The notes under the pieces are model-generated. The model saw only the letters and a list, made by a program, of their open reading frames with translations. It had not been told where the DNA came from and made no database searches. A stretch of 64,000 nucleotides of DNA. Source: Ferruginibacter sp. (GTDB lineage: Bacteria > Bacteroidota > Bacteroidia > Chitinophagales > Chitinophagaceae). How positions within the stretch are numbered: the first letter of the stretch is position 1; the number at the start of each line of letters is the position of its first letter. The translations under genes and the position numbers were made by a program. This document shows positions 19,737 through 28,144 of the stretch, one piece after another. The stretch lies in NCBI GenBank assembly GCA_030831945.1, contig JAURKC010000020.1, positions 1 to 64,000 of the forward strand. Direction: 5' to 3'.

Positions 19737-19975
19737 TCTTTTAAATTCAGGTTTAGATGAGCTTTAATTTTATTTGTTCTTTTAATTTCGAGTTTAGTCG
19801 AGTATGATTATTGATTGTGCTTTTTAATTCGGGTTTAGATGAGCTTTAATTTTATTTGTTCTTTTAATTTCGGGTTTAGGCGAGTATGATTATTGATTAT
19901 TCTTTTTAATTCGAGTTTAGAGGTTTAGGGGAGTATAATTATTGTTACTCCTTTTTAATTCAAGTTTAGAAGTTT
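19737..19975. repeat. ~41-bp tandem repeats, two alternating variants (82-bp higher-order period)
   Basis: gtttagatgagctttaattttatttgttcttttaatttcg recurs at 19751 and 19833; intervening variant gtttag(t/g)cgagtatgattattgatt. Confidence 0.85.
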
Positions 19976-19995
19976 AGGTATTTAGTTTAAACCCT

Positions 19996-20044
19996 ATTCA
20001 CCTTTCACCATTCACCATTCACCATTGCCCATTCACCATCCACC
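19996..20044. repeat. Heptanucleotide tandem repeat, 7 units of ATTCACC
   Basis: attcacc tttcacc attcacc attcacc attgccc attcacc atccacc. Confidence 0.9.
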
Positions 20045-20053
20045 TACCCAGAA

Positions 20054-20581
20054 TTAGTTCACCTTCATTATCTTAAATGCGCCCTTTTTCTTCAGCTTTC
20101 CCGTAACCGCATCCATTTGGCGGATATTTAAAATATACAGGCCTGTGGGTAATCCACTTAGATTCCATTTTTCTAGAGCCCCCATTCCGTTATAGTTCAA
20201 TTGCACTGCCTTGATCTTATTGCCCTTTCCATCTAATAATTCAATCTGGTGCTTTCCATTGTTGGCATGTAATATATTGATGTACAATATATTTTTCACT
20301 GGATTGGGGTAAACCCTAATTTCTTCTCGCAAGAAGTATTTTACGAGATTCACCTCAGGTTGGTTTTGTACATTAAACTGAAGAAACCCGTTGGTAACCA
20401 ATAGATCAATATTACTCATGGTAGTAATGGCGGCCGATTCACCCAAACTCCACTCAAAACGGTAGCCTTCAATAGTAGCCGATTTACCACTTACATTAAC
20501 GGCGCCAGGAGACATCGATTGAGCAAGACTGGCATCTATATTTAAAAAAAACAGAAAAGATAATAAAGTGTTTAGTCGCAT
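20054..20581 (-). CDS. T9SS type A sorting domain-containing protein
   Basis: EEIRVYPNPVKNILYINI...GKGNKIKAVQLNYNG...WNLSGLPTGLYILNIR...KIMKVN. Confidence 0.85.
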   Translation of the reverse strand: MRLNTLLSFLFFLNIDASLAQSMSPGAVNVSGKSATIEGYRFEWSLGESAAITTMSNIDLLVTNGFLQFNVQNQPEVNLVKYFLREEIRVYPNPVKNILYINILHANNGKHQIELLDGKGNKIKAVQLNYNGMGALEKWNLSGLPTGLYILNIRQMDAVTGKLKKKGAFKIMKVN

Positions 20582-20941
20582 GGATTTTAAAAATTGTTGT
20601 AAACGATTGATTGGTTTTTGCTATATAAAAAGAGGTATAAATTGATATGCAAATCAAAGCTTATTTACACTGAAGAATGGCTTGAAATCTGCCACCCAAA
20701 CGATGGCGCTTAATAGTCATTGAGTTAAATATTAAAAGTCTTAATAATAAATAGGTTTCCGGGGCGGAATACACCATTGGTATTTTGCGAAAGAAGCTAA
20801 AAAAAGGCTAAAATTAAAAACAGGATCATCTCCAAGCCCATTCTTAGCAAAGTATTTTGGTCGGTGAAATTGAAATCAAGCTGTAAAATAAAAATGTTTG
20901 GACTAGAGAATAGCCTTCCAAAATAGAATTATGGAGTCGAC

Positions 20942-22000
20942 TTAATTTTGGATTGAACTAATATAATCGGAGGGGGTGCCGCCATGAAATTTCTTGAATG
21001 CTTTTTGCAGACTTTGTCTAGAACCAAAACCCGACTGAATGGCTAAAGCTTCAATTGTAAATTGAACAAAATCACCTTTATTAATCAGGGATATAAAATA
21101 ATCTACCCGGTGTTTATTTACTAAATCAGTATATCCAATTCCATAATTTACTAGCAAAAACTCATTGAGTGTATTTGTACTTACAGTTGTTTTCTGACTT
21201 AGATCCTCTATGGTGCCTAGACTATTTAAAAAATACCGTTGAGTAAAAAATACTTCTATAAAAATAGTAAAGGGTACTGTCTGAGCATTCTCTTTTTTAA
21301 AAATGCCCATCATGGAAACTTTAAAGTCTGTTTGATTCATCAATTTTGGTCGAAATAGTATCAGGAGTAAATAGAAAAAATAGCAAAGCAGATAAAGTAA
21401 TTGAAAAATAGGATCTTGAATAATTGAAATAGATTTCAAAATGTTTATTAAGCAGATCAATCCAACCATAACAATAATTGCGATTGCAGGAAACACGAGT
21501 TCCTTAAAGTAGATATTGCCTGATTTATGTTTTTCGATGATGGTAAAAAGTAAGCTTTTGTTGAAGAAAAGTATACCAATTAAAACGCCAATTCTAAATA
21601 GTGACTGTGCGCTTCCTGCTGAGGGGATATCACTTACCAACAAACTTTTACTTACTGGTAAAACAAATAGGTAAAAAATAATATTGATTGATTGAAAAAT
21701 AAATATCGTAATCCCAAAGACAAGTAGATATTTAGACATCTTATTTTGAAAGAGCAAGGATATAAAAAAAAGAGAGGCGATAATAAAGATGGCGCTTGGA
21801 ATTAAGATGAGCCTTCTATAAATAGTGTAGTTAAAATAAAAAGTAATGGCAACACCATGCGCAATAATGCAAAATAGTATAACTAGTAGTATTATTTTTA
21901 AGGAACTAGGCCGTTTAAAGTTAACCATCACTTCCAGCATAGTAATCAGTGCTAATACAACAACAACAATTGCCAAATGACTTTGAAATAATAGTTGCAT
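20942..22000 (-). CDS. AraC-type HTH regulator with N-terminal multi-TM region
   Basis: TIEALAIQSGFGSRQSLQKAFKKFHGGTPSDYISSIQN; hydrophobic helices in N-terminal ~200 aa. Confidence 0.85.
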   Translation of the reverse strand: MQLLFQSHLAIVVVVLALITMLEVMVNFKRPSSLKIILLVILFCIIAHGVAITFYFNYTIYRRLILIPSAIFIIASLFFISLLFQNKMSKYLLVFGITIFIFQSINIIFYLFVLPVSKSLLVSDIPSAGSAQSLFRIGVLIGILFFNKSLLFTIIEKHKSGNIYFKELVFPAIAIIVMVGLICLINILKSISIIQDPIFQLLYLLCYFFYLLLILFRPKLMNQTDFKVSMMGIFKKENAQTVPFTIFIEVFFTQRYFLNSLGTIEDLSQKTTVSTNTLNEFLLVNYGIGYTDLVNKHRVDYFISLINKGDFVQFTIEALAIQSGFGSRQSLQKAFKKFHGGTPSDYISSIQN

Positions 22001-22069
22001 AGTATTAGAGGTTAAACATTTAGGTCTTTATTAGTTAAGGGGTTTAGACCTTTTATCAGCTATCCATTA

Positions 22070-22160
22070 TTCAGTCTTCTTGTAACCGCATCGTTTTGAT
22101 GGGTATTTGAATTATACAGGCCGGTAGGCAAATTGCTAAGGTTTCAGTTTTTTTAGGAGA
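22070..22160 (-). pseudogene. Fossil T9SS C-terminal fragment
   Basis: gtaaccgcatcgttttgatgggtatttgaattatacaggccggtaggcaaattgctaag aligns with gtaaccgcatccatttggcggatatttaaaatatacaggcctgtgggtaatccacttag at ~20103-20161; frame broken. Confidence 0.75.
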
Positions 22161-22346
22161 CTCTTTTCTTTGGACTTTAAATAACTTTGGCAATGTAGGC
22201 GATTGCTATTAAAAATAAATTATTATTTAATATAAATTGTATTAGCCTTATTTTATTAATTGGTTAATGATCGTTAGAACAGCATTTAGCAACCTATTGT
22301 TCTCTTTCCTTAGAATTAATTATGATTTCACCTTACTAAAAATAAA

Positions 22347-22371
22347 AACCCCCATCCAATGGATGGGGGTT
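22347..22371 (-). terminator. Intrinsic terminator of tRNA-like gene
   Basis: Minus strand AACCCCCATCC-ATT-GGATGGGGGTTTTTATTTTT, 11-bp perfect stem. Confidence 0.9.
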
Positions 22372-22376
22372 CGTTG

Positions 22377-22548
22377 CTGTAGGGGGAGGGATCGAACCTC
22401 CACGGAGCAGTTAGTTGTAGCACAAAGTTGAGTGGTCGACCCTGGTCGGACCAGTATTGCTACCGGTTCGGCTCTATGCTATATTTATCCTGTTATCCCC
22501 ACCCCCGAGACAAGGGGGCATGTCTGCCAAAAATTTCATCACCCCACA
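22377..22548 (-). ncRNA. tRNA-like RNA with class-II type D arm and ~95-nt structured variable arm
   Basis: Acceptor TGTGGGG/CCCTACA (one G-U), D arm ATG..GG..CAT, anticodon stem CCCCC-TTGTCTC-GGGGG, T arm GGAGG-TTCGATC-CCTCC, discriminator G; inserted region folds TAGCATAGAG/CTTTGTGCTA and ACCGGTA-GCAA-TACTGGT. Confidence 0.75.
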
Positions 22549-22581
22549 GTATAGAATGAATGATTATAAGCGTTGATGATG

Positions 22582-22589
22582 CAAATCTA
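22582..22589 (-). promoter_or_regulatory. Putative Bacteroidota -7 element (TAGATTTG) upstream of tRNA-like gene
   Basis: TAnnTTTG match on minus strand ~34 nt before the RNA 5' end, TTTC 19 nt further upstream. Confidence 0.5.
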
Positions 22590-22697
22590 CTTAAAAAGCC
22601 TTTATGTTGAAAATAATTTATCAAATATTTCTTAAATATAGATATTTATCAAATAAATATGTCTATATTTGAAATAATATTAAAATTGCTTAACTAT

Positions 22698-23171
22698 ATG
22701 GCTTCAAAATTGAATCTTGATAAACTGGACCTCCAGATTATCCATGAAATGATGGAAACTGCTGAAATCTCCTATGCAGAGCTAGGCAAAAAATTATTTG
22801 TAAGCGGTGGTACCATTCACGTTCGTATCAAAAAACTACAGGAATTGAATATTGTAAAAGGGACCCGATTAAATGTGGACCTTCGACAATTAGGGTACGA
22901 TATTACAGCTTTTGTTGGTATTTATCTCGAAAAAAGTTCTTTGTATGATTCGGTGGCAAAGGAACTAATGGCTATACCTGAAATTGTACGACTGAATTAC
23001 ATCACAGGTAACTATAGCATGTTTATCGAAATTGTTTGTAAAGACATCGCTGAATTACGCTATGTGCTTCATGATGAACTTCAGAAAATTAAAGGGATTG
23101 ATAGAACGGAAACTTTTATCTCTTTAGAAGAAGGATTTTCTAGAAATGTACAAGTAGCGCCTGCACAATAA
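22698..23171 (+). CDS. Lrp/AsnC family transcriptional regulator
   Basis: MASKLNLDKLDLQIIHEMMETAEISYAELGKKLFVSGGTIHVRIKKLQE; start moved from ORF-track 22659 to internal ATG. Confidence 0.9.
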   Translation: MASKLNLDKLDLQIIHEMMETAEISYAELGKKLFVSGGTIHVRIKKLQELNIVKGTRLNVDLRQLGYDITAFVGIYLEKSSLYDSVAKELMAIPEIVRLNYITGNYSMFIEIVCKDIAELRYVLHDELQKIKGIDRTETFISLEEGFSRNVQVAPAQ

Positions 23172-23212
23172 ATATGGATTGAGAAATTGATTTGCGAATG
23201 CAGCTTAATTTT

Positions 23213-24322
23213 TTATTGGGCATCTCTAACGTCAACAGCATCCCTCAATCCATTACCTAGCAAGTTAAATGCTAGCACCAGCAGCATGATGGCTATCCCT
23301 GGAATAATGGCCAACATCGGTTGATGCGTAATAATAAAATTATAATTTTCTTTGATCATCAATCCCCAGCTTGGTTGTGGCGGCTGTACCCCAATTCCTA
23401 AAAAACTTAAGCCCGCTTCTATCATGATAGCTGTTGCAAAGTTGCTGGCTCCAATGACTAATACTGGTCCTATACTATTGGGAACTATGTGGTGAATAAT
23501 AATCCTGCTATCTCTAAAACCCAATGCCTTAGCCGCTTGTATATATTCTAACTCTTTTAATGCAATTACTTGACCTCGAATTAAACGAGCCACATTAACC
23601 CACATCGTTAAACCAACGGCAAAAAATATTTGCCAAAAACCTTTCCCTATCGCCATAGTTATTGCAAATACTAGTAACAAAGTTGGAATGCTCCAAGTAA
23701 CATTGATTAACCAAAGAATAACTGCGTCTATTCGTCCACGATAGTATCCAGCCATTGATCCCAAAAAAATACCTAGCGTGAGTGAAATGAATACTGCAAT
23801 CAGTCCAACCCCTAAACTTACCCGCGTACCAATGATTAGTCGGCTTGCAATATCTCTTCCAAATTTATCTGTTCCCAACCAATAAGTTTTCGTCACTAGG
23901 TATTTGGAAACTAATAAATTGGGTTGATGTTGGGTAAGCTGGTTAATAGAATAATACTGAATGATTGAAGTGTCTTCGTCTATATATTTATTTACAAGAA
24001 GGGTATCTTTTTGAATAGAATAATTGCTGATGGGTATATAACGAAAGGTAGAGGCTTTGCCATTGAGCAATTGATTCAACCAGCTGCTACTGTTCAATTT
24101 TTTATCCTCTATTTTTAAAAACAGTTGTTGATAGCCTGGACTTTTAGCCTGTATCTCTACTGTTTGCAAATCTGCATTGGGTGTGCCATCGGGAGCCAAA
24201 AAGTATCCAAATAAAGCAACGAAACTTGCCACTGCAATTATGCCCAAACCAATTAGGGCACCTGTGTTTTTTTTTAGGCGTTTCCAAGTCTGGTTAGAAA
24301 AAGAAAATGATTGGTCGGACAT
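23213..24322 (-). CDS. ABC transporter permease (DppC/OppC-like)
   Basis: LGTDKFGRDIASRLIIGTRVSLGVGL; EYIQAAKALGFRDSRIIIHHIVPN; GLSFLGIGVQPPQPSWG. Confidence 0.93.
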   Translation of the reverse strand: MSDQSFSFSNQTWKRLKKNTGALIGLGIIAVASFVALFGYFLAPDGTPNADLQTVEIQAKSPGYQQLFLKIEDKKLNSSSWLNQLLNGKASTFRYIPISNYSIQKDTLLVNKYIDEDTSIIQYYSINQLTQHQPNLLVSKYLVTKTYWLGTDKFGRDIASRLIIGTRVSLGVGLIAVFISLTLGIFLGSMAGYYRGRIDAVILWLINVTWSIPTLLLVFAITMAIGKGFWQIFFAVGLTMWVNVARLIRGQVIALKELEYIQAAKALGFRDSRIIIHHIVPNSIGPVLVIGASNFATAIMIEAGLSFLGIGVQPPQPSWGLMIKENYNFIITHQPMLAIIPGIAIMLLVLAFNLLGNGLRDAVDVRDAQ

Positions 24323-24342
24323 GTTTTATTGTATCGATAATA

Positions 24343-25515
24343 TTATTTAACAGACCTTTCTTTCCAAGTATATTTTCCAAATTTGCCGAGCCATCCCGCA
24401 ATTACTGTGTACACTATATGAAAAGGTTGAGCCATTGGAAACCACCAAAGTAATTTAGTTTGATTGAAAAACTTTGCCACTGGATAAAGGAAAAACAGTT
24501 CGAAAATAGTTTTGATTAAAAGTAGGCAAGCATAAAAATTAAATGTCGATACCTGAGTATTGAATAGGGTTACCGAGCAATTGCATAGTAAAGCTATGAT
24601 AGGCAATGCCATCATCAGTACATTTAAAAAATACACTATGATTAGCACTACAAAAATCCTTTTGTCATCAAATTGATCTGCCTTGCTCGCCCAGCGAATT
24701 CTTTGGTTAAAAAATTGCTGGATCGTACTTACCGGATTAGTTTTTACAATTACCTCCTGGCTTTTTAAATATTCAATATTGTTCGGAAATCGATTATAAA
24801 TTTTATGCATTAATAACATATCATCTCCACTGGCTATATTATCGATGCCCTTAAATCCATTGACGGCCGTAAAGGCTGCTTTGGTATAGGCAAGGTTGGC
24901 GCCATTGCACATGCTATGAAATTTCTTGTGAACCGATGCGCCGGTAATTCCTTGTAAGGTCATAAAATCAAGGGATTGAAAAACTTCAATCATTTTTTTT
25001 CCATAACTAATCAATACAGGCATCACTATAAAGGCAGGTCTTTTACTTTCATAAAAAGACGCAATAGTAGTAAGCCAATTTTTAGGAAAAATGCAGTCTG
25101 CATCAGAAGTAACTATCAATTCCCCATTGGATTGCTGAATCGAAATTTCAATTGCCTTCTTTTTGTAAGAATTAATATCATTGGCTGATAAATAGTCTTT
25201 TAATGAAATCAGTTTTACATTATGTGCCGCAAAACTTTCAATGATTGCCGCAGTATTATCTGTCGAATGGTCATCAACTACCAATACTTCAAACAAATGT
25301 TTCGGGTAGCTTTGTTCAATAATTGACTGTAGACAGTGGCCTATATTTTCTTCTTCGTTTCGAGCCGGTATAATGATGGAAATTTGCGTATTTAATTTTG
25401 ACTGTACGTCCGCTGTAAAGTCGGGTATACTTCCCCAGCTTTTTCTATAGTAAACCAGTAGTGCCGAGTAGCTCAATAGCAGTAAAAAAGAAATAATCAG
25501 TATTATTTGTATCAT
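24343..25515 (-). CDS. Family 2 glycosyltransferase, membrane
   Basis: ISIIIPARNEEENIGHCLQSI...VLVVDDHSTDNT...VTSDADC...QRIRWASKADQ. Confidence 0.92.
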   Translation of the reverse strand: MIQIILIISFLLLLSYSALLVYYRKSWGSIPDFTADVQSKLNTQISIIIPARNEEENIGHCLQSIIEQSYPKHLFEVLVVDDHSTDNTAAIIESFAAHNVKLISLKDYLSANDINSYKKKAIEISIQQSNGELIVTSDADCIFPKNWLTTIASFYESKRPAFIVMPVLISYGKKMIEVFQSLDFMTLQGITGASVHKKFHSMCNGANLAYTKAAFTAVNGFKGIDNIASGDDMLLMHKIYNRFPNNIEYLKSQEVIVKTNPVSTIQQFFNQRIRWASKADQFDDKRIFVVLIIVYFLNVLMMALPIIALLCNCSVTLFNTQVSTFNFYACLLLIKTIFELFFLYPVAKFFNQTKLLWWFPMAQPFHIVYTVIAGWLGKFGKYTWKERSVK

Positions 25516-25580
25516 AAATGGCTACTGTAGGGTAGGGCAATGTTGTTTCAAAAAGACAATAATAACATTAAAAAATAACT

Positions 25581-26135
25581 ATGCCAACCGTGACCCAAAG
25601 TTGGTATAAACTAGTGGTAAAAATAGTTGGAAAATTTCCAAATGAATCATTACCTTTATATAGTTGTTTAAACAACTATATGCCTAAGAACCAATTTAAA
25701 CGCGGGGAGTTATACAGTTTCATCACTGGAAAAGCTAGTACGGCTATCTCTCGCCGGCTTCAGAAAAATTTTAAGCAAGCTGGAGTAGATATTACCATTG
25801 AGCAGTGGAGCGTGTTGTACCATTTATGGAAACAAGATGGTTTAAGTCAGCAGCAATTGTGTGATGCTACTTTTAGGGATAAACCAAGTATTACTCGCTT
25901 GGTAGATAATTTAGAAAAGTTGCAATTGGTAACGAGGGTAGCTAATAAAGAAGATAGAAGAATCAATCGTATTTTTCTTACCCCGCAAGCCAATCAATTA
26001 CAAGATAAAGCGATGGATTTGGCTAATCAAACTTTGAATGAAGCGTTAGAAGGCGTTACCAATGGACAAATAGAAATAGCGAAAGAAGTGCTTCAAAAAG
26101 TATATGATAATTTGGCAAATTCTGGCACACTGTAA
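25581..26135 (+). CDS. MarR family transcriptional regulator
   Basis: ITIEQWSVLYHLWKQDGLSQQQLCDATFRDKPSITRLVDNLEKLQLVTRVANKEDRRIN; true start may be internal ATG near 25680. Confidence 0.9.
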   Translation: MPTVTQSWYKLVVKIVGKFPNESLPLYSCLNNYMPKNQFKRGELYSFITGKASTAISRRLQKNFKQAGVDITIEQWSVLYHLWKQDGLSQQQLCDATFRDKPSITRLVDNLEKLQLVTRVANKEDRRINRIFLTPQANQLQDKAMDLANQTLNEALEGVTNGQIEIAKEVLQKVYDNLANSGTL

Positions 26136-26282
26136 ATTTATTATATAGAGAATTACAGCTTTTGAAATTTGATCAATATTTAAATTATTATACAATAATT
26201 ACGATAAAATATTTTTAGATAATCTGTAAAAAAAATCTCCCGTCATACGAATTTTCGAAATGTTTGAGGAGGAAATTAATAT

Positions 26283-28076
26283 ATGAATACATCTACTCCA
26301 ACTACATCATCCATTAAAGGTGGTGAATGGTTAATCAAAGAAAGTAATGCTATAGAAAGTTTTTCACCAGAAGATTTTAATGAAGAACAGTTGATGGTGA
26401 AAGAAATGTGTTTGCAGTTTCTGGAAACAGAAGTGCTTCCGATAGCCAATAGAATTGACCAACTAGAAGAAGGATTGATGCCCTCTCTAGTATTAAAGGC
26501 AGGTGAACAGGGACTATTAGGGGCTTCTGTGCCTGAGGCCTTAGGTGGTTTAGGAAAAGATTTTATTACTTCTACTATAGTGAATGAAGGACTCGGAGGA
26601 GGCTTTTCATTTAGCGTGGCTATATCAGCGCATACAGGAATTGGAACATTACCTATTTTATATTTTGGTACGGATGAGCAAAAGCAAAAATATATTCCCA
26701 AGCTTGCGAGCGGAGAATGGAAGGGTTCTTATGGATTAACCGAACCCAATAGTGGTAGTGATGCATTAGGAGCAAAAACATCTGCTGTTCTTTCTGCTGA
26801 TGGAAAACATTATATTTTAAATGGTCAAAAATGTTGGATAACCAATGGAGGTTTTGCAGATGTATATACTGTTTTTGCAAAAATAGATGGCGATAAATTT
26901 TCAGCATTTATTATCGAGCGTGGTTATGAAGGATTTACTCAAGGTCCTGAAGAGCATAAGATGGGCATCAAGGGTTCCTCTACTGTTCAATTGTATTTCC
27001 AAGATTGTAAGGTGCCGGTTGAAAATTTATTAGGCGAGATAGGAAAGGGGCATATTATTGCCTTCAATATTTTAAATATTGGCAGATTAAAACTTTGTGC
27101 TGCTGCATTAGGTGGCTCAAAGATGGCATTAAATACCACTATCGAATATGCTAAAACAAGGGAGCAATTTAAAACAGCCATCGCCAATTTCGGTGCTATC
27201 AAACATAAATTAGCTGAAGCAGGGATAAGAATTTTTTCAGGTGAAAGCGCTTTATATCGCACCAGCAAATGGGTAGATGATAAAGAGACTGATCTTGCTA
27301 ATGCAGGTAAACCATTTAATGAAGCTTTACTAGGTGCTGCAGAAGAATATGCAGTAGAATGTGCAATTTTAAAAGTGCATGGTAGCGAAGTGTTAGATTT
27401 TGTAGTAGATGAAGGCGTACAAGTTTTTGGTGGTAATGGTTTTAGTGATGAGTATAATATAAGTAGAGCTTATCGCGATAGCAGAATAAATCGAATCTAT
27501 GAAGGTACTAACGAGATCAATCGTTTGCTAACAGTAGATATGATTTTGAAAAGGGCAATGAAAGGCAAGCTTGACTTGATGGGGCCTGCCATGGCGGTTT
27601 CTAAAGAATTAATGAGTATACCTGATTTTGGAAATGATGATGATGGCCCTTTTGCTACTGAAAGAAAGTCAATCGTAAATATGAAGAAAAGTATTTTGAT
27701 GGTGGCAGGTGCTGCTGTTCAAAAATTGATGATGAAAATTTCAGATGAACAAGAAATATTAATGAATATAGCAGACATGGCTATTGAAACTTTTGTTGCT
27801 GAAAGTACGCTTTTACGTATTATCAAAATGGTTGAAAAACAAGGTGAATCGGCCAGCAGGATTCAAATAGATATCATGCATTGTTGTTTGAATGACGCGA
27901 TTGATAAAGTAAATAAAGCAGGAAAAGAAGCAATCAATAGTTTTGCTGAAGGAGATGAACTTAGAATGATGTTGCTTGGACTAAAACGTTTTACAAAGTC
28001 AACTCCCTTCAACTGTAAGGATGCACGCAGAAGAATTGCTGATCATTTAATTGCAGCCAATAAATATCCTTGGTAA
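26283..28076 (+). CDS. Acyl-CoA dehydrogenase family protein
   Basis: YGLTEPNSGSDALGAKTSA; VQVFGGNGFSDEYNISRAYRDSRINRIYEGTNEINRLL. Confidence 0.94.
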   Translation: MNTSTPTTSSIKGGEWLIKESNAIESFSPEDFNEEQLMVKEMCLQFLETEVLPIANRIDQLEEGLMPSLVLKAGEQGLLGASVPEALGGLGKDFITSTIVNEGLGGGFSFSVAISAHTGIGTLPILYFGTDEQKQKYIPKLASGEWKGSYGLTEPNSGSDALGAKTSAVLSADGKHYILNGQKCWITNGGFADVYTVFAKIDGDKFSAFIIERGYEGFTQGPEEHKMGIKGSSTVQLYFQDCKVPVENLLGEIGKGHIIAFNILNIGRLKLCAAALGGSKMALNTTIEYAKTREQFKTAIANFGAIKHKLAEAGIRIFSGESALYRTSKWVDDKETDLANAGKPFNEALLGAAEEYAVECAILKVHGSEVLDFVVDEGVQVFGGNGFSDEYNISRAYRDSRINRIYEGTNEINRLLTVDMILKRAMKGKLDLMGPAMAVSKELMSIPDFGNDDDGPFATERKSIVNMKKSILMVAGAAVQKLMMKISDEQEILMNIADMAIETFVAESTLLRIIKMVEKQGESASRIQIDIMHCCLNDAIDKVNKAGKEAINSFAEGDELRMMLLGLKRFTKSTPFNCKDARRRIADHLIAANKYPW

Positions 28077-28144
28077 AAATTAAGTTCATATCCATTATTC
28101 CGGTGAGTCACTGACGATTCGCAGAAATAAATTATCTTACAAAA

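Noticed and set aside
19737-20044. Repeat clusters considered as CRISPR
   Set aside because: Units are contiguous and degenerate with no unique spacers and no cas genes.
22478-22501. GGGGATAACAGGATAAATATAGC inside the tRNA-like insert resembles the 23S rRNA/I-SceI-type site (TAGGGATAACAGGGTAAT)
   Set aside because: Only a 12-nt core match without surrounding rRNA homology; post hoc pattern, most likely coincidence. Not used as evidence for a homing site.
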